In this document: in pieces, positions 6,471 through 8,341 of the stretch
How positions within the stretch are numbered: position 1 is the first letter of the stretch
How the letters are laid out: the number at the start of each line of letters is the position of its first letter
Assembly: GCA_947254465.1 (NCBI GenBank)
Contig: CAMYEU010000067.1
Location: forward strand, 1 to 8,341
Reading direction: 5' to 3'
From: an uncultured Gemella sp.
GTDB lineage: Bacteria > Bacillota > Bacilli > Staphylococcales > Gemellaceae
Length of the DNA: 8,341 nt
Notes under the pieces: model-generated
Databases searched by the model: none
Told to the model about the DNA's origin: nothing
The model's input: only the letters and a program-made list of their open reading frames with translations
Program-made: the position numbers and the translations under genes

Positions 6471-7496
6471 GTGAATAAAGTTAAGAATTTTTTGAAGGAT
6501 TTGAGAAGTAGTAAAAGTTTTAAAGAAACTCTAGATATAATTGTAGATTTTAGAGCTAGTAATGGAGAAATGAATATACCTGAAATTATTGAGATGGTAA
6601 ATATAATATCAGAAAATAGACAAGTATTTGGAGTTCTTAGGCCATGGGATAATGAGAAGTTTATCAAGAATAATGAGGTAAGAGAGTTTATTTCTAAGTA
6701 TGTAGATATATTGATAAAAAACAAAAAGGACTTAAATCAAGATACTTTAAATAATTTAAATAAAGTATTTAGAGCTATTTATTTATCATATTTAAGAGCC
6801 GAGAATAATAAAGAAGACGTCTATTTGTATCATGGAAATAGTGTAATTACATCATTAAGTTTTATTTTAAATAAAAAATTATTTTCTAGGAAATATGGGG
6901 AAGACAATGCTATTTCTCAAACATTTCAAAAAAGTGATGATAAGGATAAAGAACAAGATATATATAACGATATATTTTTTGATAATTCCGATATAGGTGA
7001 AGTTAATATTTGTGCATATGGTCCAATAACGTTTGTTTTTAGTGCAGAGAAAATATTCCAAATAGATAGAGAGATAAAGGTGACAAAGGAAAATCCGATT
7101 AAAATAGAAGAAATTAATGATATGTATTTTTCAGGATTATCAGAAATAAAAAAAGAAATAGATGAAGGAAAGTATAAATTTTATAAACAATTTAATTATC
7201 ATACAACTATTAAAAATTGTGATTATATAGAGTTAACTAAAGAAAATCTAAAATACATAATTATTGAAAATTGTGAGAATCAAGATGAAGTTATTCAATT
7301 GAGTAAGGAATATAAAGTTCATTTGTCAATAGAATTAAAGAAAATGTTTGAGAGAGCATTAAATAATGTAAATTTAAATGAAGTAGAAGTATGTATAAGG
7401 AATTTTAGAGAAAATAAATTTATTCCAAATATGGCAACTGATATAGAAGAATTGTGGTCGAGTGATTTAGAGGTTTTGTTTAGAAAAGATAAGTAG
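6471..7496 (+). CDS. protein of unknown function, possible ADP-ribosyltransferase-like core
   Basis: This is a 341-residue soluble protein starting at GTG, chosen because AAAGGAG ends at 6461, nine bases upstream. It has no signal peptide or membrane span and is very rich in Lys, Glu, Asn and Ile. Residues 1-110 are helical. A second part begins with VYLYHGNSVITSLSFILNKK (117-136), whose Tyr-His-Gly at 120-122 recalls the NAD-binding start of PARP/diphtheria-type ADP-ribosyltransferases. It continues with an acidic segment (IFFDNSDIG, 168-176), YGPITFVFSAEKIF (183-196), and a strand-rich end (CDYIELTKENLKYIIIEN, 250-267). Residues 270-341 are again helical. I do not recognise the family and the transferase idea is weak. 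It is monocistronic with its own promoter and terminator, between a gene remnant and a region with mobile-element traits. Confidence 0.8.
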   Translation: MNKVKNFLKDLRSSKSFKETLDIIVDFRASNGEMNIPEIIEMVNIISENRQVFGVLRPWDNEKFIKNNEVREFISKYVDILIKNKKDLNQDTLNNLNKVFRAIYLSYLRAENNKEDVYLYHGNSVITSLSFILNKKLFSRKYGEDNAISQTFQKSDDKDKEQDIYNDIFFDNSDIGEVNICAYGPITFVFSAEKIFQIDREIKVTKENPIKIEEINDMYFSGLSEIKKEIDEGKYKFYKQFNYHTTIKNCDYIELTKENLKYIIIENCENQDEVIQLSKEYKVHLSIELKKMFERALNNVNLNEVEVCIRNFRENKFIPNMATDIEELWSSDLEVLFRKDK

Positions 7497-7520
7497 TTAT
7501 ATATGAAATGAATCTGATAA

Positions 7521-7556
7521 AAAGACCCCATCAATAATTTTTGATAGAGTCTTTTT
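7521..7556 (+). terminator. intrinsic terminator after the gene at 6471
   Basis: AAAGAC (7521-7526) pairs with GTCTTT (7549-7554). Inside it, after a 3x3 internal loop, ATCAA (7530-7534) pairs with TTGAT (7541-7545). A short T-run ends the structure. Confidence 0.8.
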
Positions 7557-7572
7557 GGAGACACTTTGGAGA
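7554..7572 (+). repeat. tandem repeat TTTGGAGA, 11-base period
   Basis: TTTGGAGA occurs at 7554-7561 and again at 7565-7572, one helical turn apart. Tyrosine recombinases of Gram-positive phages and integrative elements often bind such paired arm sites. The second copy overlaps a hairpin (next entry), so other roles are possible. Confidence 0.4.
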
Positions 7573-7588
7573 TAATCCAAAGTGTTTT
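7561..7588 (+). terminator. perfect hairpin with short T-run, possible second terminator
   Basis: ACACTTTGGA (7561-7570) and TCCAAAGTGT (7576-7585) pair over ten bases with a GATAA loop, followed by TTT (stem T at 7585 makes four). It stands directly behind the terminator at 7521-7556 and may be a backup terminator. The T-run is short. Confidence 0.5.
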
Positions 7589-7615
7589 AACTTGTTTTTA
7601 ATCTATATATATATT

Positions 7616-7775
7616 GTTCTGTGGGCAGTTAGAACTAATAATCTTTTCCTCACTTTGTTCGTTAAGATTAAAGTTCTTGTTGCATACGCTGTACCTAAGA
7701 ATTATGTCGTCGTTAAACTCCTAATAATTCAAATGTACACCGCATTATTCCCATTCGATAGAGGAAGAATCTATC
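7616..7775. other. gene-free stretch with consecutive inverted repeats
   Basis: This part is visibly less AT-rich than its surroundings and contains no convincing gene. Stem B: AGAACT (7631-7636) with AGTTCT (7672-7677), then AATCTT (7640-7645) with AAGATT (7664-7669), around an 18-base loop. Stem C: GTAC (7691-7694) with GTAC (7735-7738), then GAATTAT (7699-7705) with ATAATTC (7724-7730), again around an 18-base loop. Stem D: GATAG (7757-7761) with CTATC (7771-7775). A GTTCT/AGAAC repeat (7616-7620 with 7631-7635) competes with stem B. It could be a structured RNA on either strand or the scar of a lost mobile element. A weak minus-strand frame exists but is short. Confidence 0.35.
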
Positions 7776-7820
7776 CTGAGTGGTTGGTATCATAGGAAGT
7801 ATTGATTTTATTTTTTATAT

Positions 7821-7840
7821 TGGCAGGGGAAATGGCAGGG
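7821..7840 (+). repeat. tandem repeat TGGCAGGG, 12-base period
   Basis: TGGCAGGG occurs at 7821-7828 and 7833-7840. Like the TTTGGAGA pair 260 bases upstream, it has the look of integrase arm-type sites, and TGGCAGG-like direct repeats fit that class. No integrase gene is in the window, so this would be a remnant or the edge of an element. Confidence 0.4.
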
Positions 7841-7896
7841 TATAAAAAGTATAATTATTTAGTAAAAAGTGTTGATATATTAGTATTTATAAATAG

Positions 7897-7925
7897 TTGA
7901 TTATGATAGTTTAATTTGATATAAT
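7897..7925 (+). promoter_or_regulatory. strong promoter of the type I toxin mRNA
   Basis: TTGATT (7897-7902), a 17-base spacer, and TATAAT (7920-7925) preceded by TGA (extended -10). The predicted transcript starts near 7932, giving a leader of about 114 bases before the toxin codon. Confidence 0.75.
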
Positions 7926-7931
7926 CAAAAC

Positions 7932-8045
7932 TGGAGAGAGAAGTTAGGGGGCATTAGTCCCCGATAAAGATGGTGGCTACTTCAATATGAAAGGGGATGG
8001 TGCTATGCTCGCATACACTAAAATCTTGACGAAAGGAGTAGCAAA
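7932..8045 (+). promoter_or_regulatory. structured 5' leader of the toxin mRNA
   Basis: The leader starts with a GAGAGAG tract (7934-7940), then a GGGG/CCCC hairpin (7948-7951 with 7959-7962, loop CATTAGT), then TAAAGATGGTGGCT (7965-7978). That last segment can pair with AGCCACCGTCTTTA (8201-8214) at the 3' end of the same mRNA (13 Watson-Crick pairs and one G-U). Its neighbour ATAAAGATGGT (7964-7974) can instead pair perfectly with ACCATCTTTAT (8150-8160). GAGAGAG can pair with CTCTCTC (8221-8227). Such 5'-3' pairing keeps type I toxin mRNAs untranslated until processed; its use here is inferred. The toxin ribosome binding site AAAGGAG is at 8032-8038. Confidence 0.6.
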
Positions 8046-8085
8046 TTGTCAGCTTACGAAATTGTACAGACGATTATTGGAATAA
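8005..8085 (+). CDS. leader reading frame overlapping the toxin start
   Basis: A 26-codon frame starts at ATG 8005 with GGGG (7993-7996) eight bases upstream. An in-frame ATG at 7987 would add six codons but has a poorer ribosome binding site. It begins MLAYTKILTKGVANCQ, is basic, has no membrane span, and ends at TAA 8083-8085, inside the toxin gene in another frame. It runs across the toxin's ribosome binding site and TTG start. The arrangement recalls mok, the leader frame whose translation is needed for hok. It may only couple translation, with no functional peptide. I know no homolog. Confidence 0.4.
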   Translation: MLAYTKILTKGVANCQLTKLYRRLLE

Positions 8086-8150
8086 ATCTATTGATTGTTT
8101 CAGTAGTTAGTGCATGTATTGTAGCATTAAAAAAAGACAATAAAAAATAA
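8046..8150 (+). CDS. small hydrophobic type I toxin (putative holin-like toxin / TxpA-like)
   Basis: A 34-residue peptide starts at TTG 8046, set by AAAGGAG (8032-8038) seven bases upstream. It opens MSAYEIVQTIIG, continues as one membrane span (about residues 6-28), and ends in a charged tail (KKDNKK). The MS-x-YE start, single span and Lys-rich end match the putative holin-like / TxpA-type toxins of Firmicutes, which insert into the membrane and disturb it when made in excess. It is flanked by a strong promoter, a complementary leader and 3' end, and a convergent antisense RNA gene, the full plan of a type I toxin-antitoxin system. TTG would keep translation weak. Family assignment is by recognition only. 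Confidence 0.8.
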   Translation: MSAYEIVQTIIGINLLIVSVVSACIVALKKDNKK

Positions 8151-8184
8151 CCATCTTTATACTTTGGCTAGGTAAGATGGTTAT
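8142..8184 (-). terminator. intrinsic terminator of the antisense RNA
   Basis: An 11-bp perfect stem (8147-8157 with 8174-8184) with a 16-base loop is followed, reading on the minus strand, by a run of T (8146-8142). On the plus strand the same hairpin has no T-run, so it terminates the antisense RNA and forms a stem in the toxin mRNA. Confidence 0.8.
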
Positions 8185-8199
8185 ATAAAACTATTTCAC

Positions 8200-8231
8200 G
8201 AGCCACCGTCTTTAAAACGGCTCTCTCTTTT
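8200..8231 (+). terminator. terminator of the toxin mRNA
   Basis: GAGCC (8200-8204) can pair with GGCTC (8219-8223), or alternatively CCGT (8206-8209) with ACGG (8217-8220) plus GAG with CTC. TCTCTTTT follows. The stem segment also pairs with the leader (7965-7978), so termination and the long-range fold use the same bases. Confidence 0.65.
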
Positions 8232-8240
8232 CATAATTTT

Positions 8241-8269
8241 ATTTTATCATAAACATAATTTAATTGCAA
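8241..8269 (-). promoter_or_regulatory. extended -10 promoter of the antisense RNA
   Basis: On the minus strand TTGCAA (8269-8264), a 17-base spacer, and TAAAAT (8246-8241) preceded by TGA (extended -10). ATTGCAAT, which includes the -35, occurs again at 8282-8289. Confidence 0.65.
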
Positions 8270-8274
8270 TGATT

Positions 8275-8341
8275 TTGTCAGATTGCAATTGTACAGACGA
8301 TTATTGGAATAAATCTATTGATTGTTTCAGTAGTTAGTGCA
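8275..8341 (+). pseudogene. second, 5'-altered copy of the toxin gene, cut by the window end
   Basis: Bases 8287-8341 repeat 8060-8114 exactly (55 bases, offset 227), and TTGTCAG (8275-8281) repeats the toxin start (8046-8052). Between the two matches this copy has 5 bases where the first has 7, so a TTG start here would be out of frame with the conserved part. There is no AGGAG before it; that space holds the antisense promoter. No ATG, GTG or TTG lies in the toxin frame upstream. It looks like a truncated tandem duplicate that cannot be translated as the toxin, though the downstream half is unseen. Confidence 0.7.

Larger units (their letters stand above)
8142..8234 (-). ncRNA. antisense RNA antitoxin, convergent to the toxin mRNA
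   Basis: From the minus-strand promoter at 8269-8241, transcription should start near 8234 and run leftwards to the intrinsic terminator at 8184-8142, giving an RNA of about 90 bases. It would be fully complementary to the 3' untranslated end of the toxin mRNA and reach its stop codon. Because the mRNA 3' end is complementary to the mRNA leader, the antisense RNA carries a near-copy of the leader segment 7965-7978 and could compete for the same partner. Antitoxins overlapping the toxin 3' end are known for TxpA/RatA and BsrG/SR4, where they trigger RNase III cleavage. The ends are predicted, not observed. Confidence 0.7.

Noticed and set aside
7541..7795. An 84-codon plus-strand open frame
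   Set aside because: Its ATG is inside the terminator of the preceding gene, it has no ribosome binding site, and its composition (runs of Ile/Tyr and Val) does not look like a real protein.
7554..7840. CRISPR array or satellite repeat
   Set aside because: Each repeat unit is only eight bases, occurs twice, and is not separated by spacers of regular length.

Overview
This is an AT-rich, tightly packed bacterial window with strong AGGAG-type ribosome binding sites, sigma-A-like promoters, many U-tailed terminators, a lipoprotein with a lipobox and the remnant of a YSIRK-type surface protein. These traits point to a low-GC Gram-positive bacterium (Firmicutes). A Gemella-like coccus would fit, but that is a guess. 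The genetic code looks standard: all intact genes end in TAA or TAG, and Trp is always TGG.

Layout. Positions 1-101 are the last codons of a gene that is probably the substrate-binding lipoprotein of a nucleoside ABC transporter, followed by a terminator. Positions ~153-905 hold a single-gene IS200/IS605-family insertion whose tnpA is broken by one in-frame stop. The element keeps its end hairpins, a hairpin that buries the tnpA ribosome binding site, and a right end that can fold into five consecutive stem-loops. Positions 1175-4684 are three tightly coupled genes (double ATPase plus two permeases, NupOPQ-like) closed by a strong terminator. The insertion lies between the binding-protein gene and the rest of the transporter.

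Positions 4784-5524 encode an orphan lipoprotein with its own promoter and terminator. Positions 5726-6090 (minus strand) are a decayed YSIRK-signal surface protein with two frameshifts. Positions 6471-7496 encode a 341-residue protein I do not recognise, with its own promoter and terminator. A Tyr-His-Gly block in its middle suggests, weakly, an ADP-ribosyltransferase-like fold. Positions 7557-7896 contain no convincing gene, but have two pairs of short tandem repeats that resemble integrase arm sites and a 160-base stretch of consecutive inverted repeats.

The last 450 bases are the most interesting. They form a complete type I toxin-antitoxin module: a strong promoter, a long structured leader, an overlapping leader reading frame, a 34-residue single-membrane-span toxin starting at TTG, and a convergent antisense RNA with its own extended -10 promoter and intrinsic terminator. 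The toxin mRNA leader is complementary to two separate 3' segments of the same mRNA, so a long-range 5'-3' fold is predicted. The window ends inside a second, 5'-truncated copy of the toxin gene, identical over exactly 55 bases. This may mark a tandem duplication, and may also explain why the sequence stops there.
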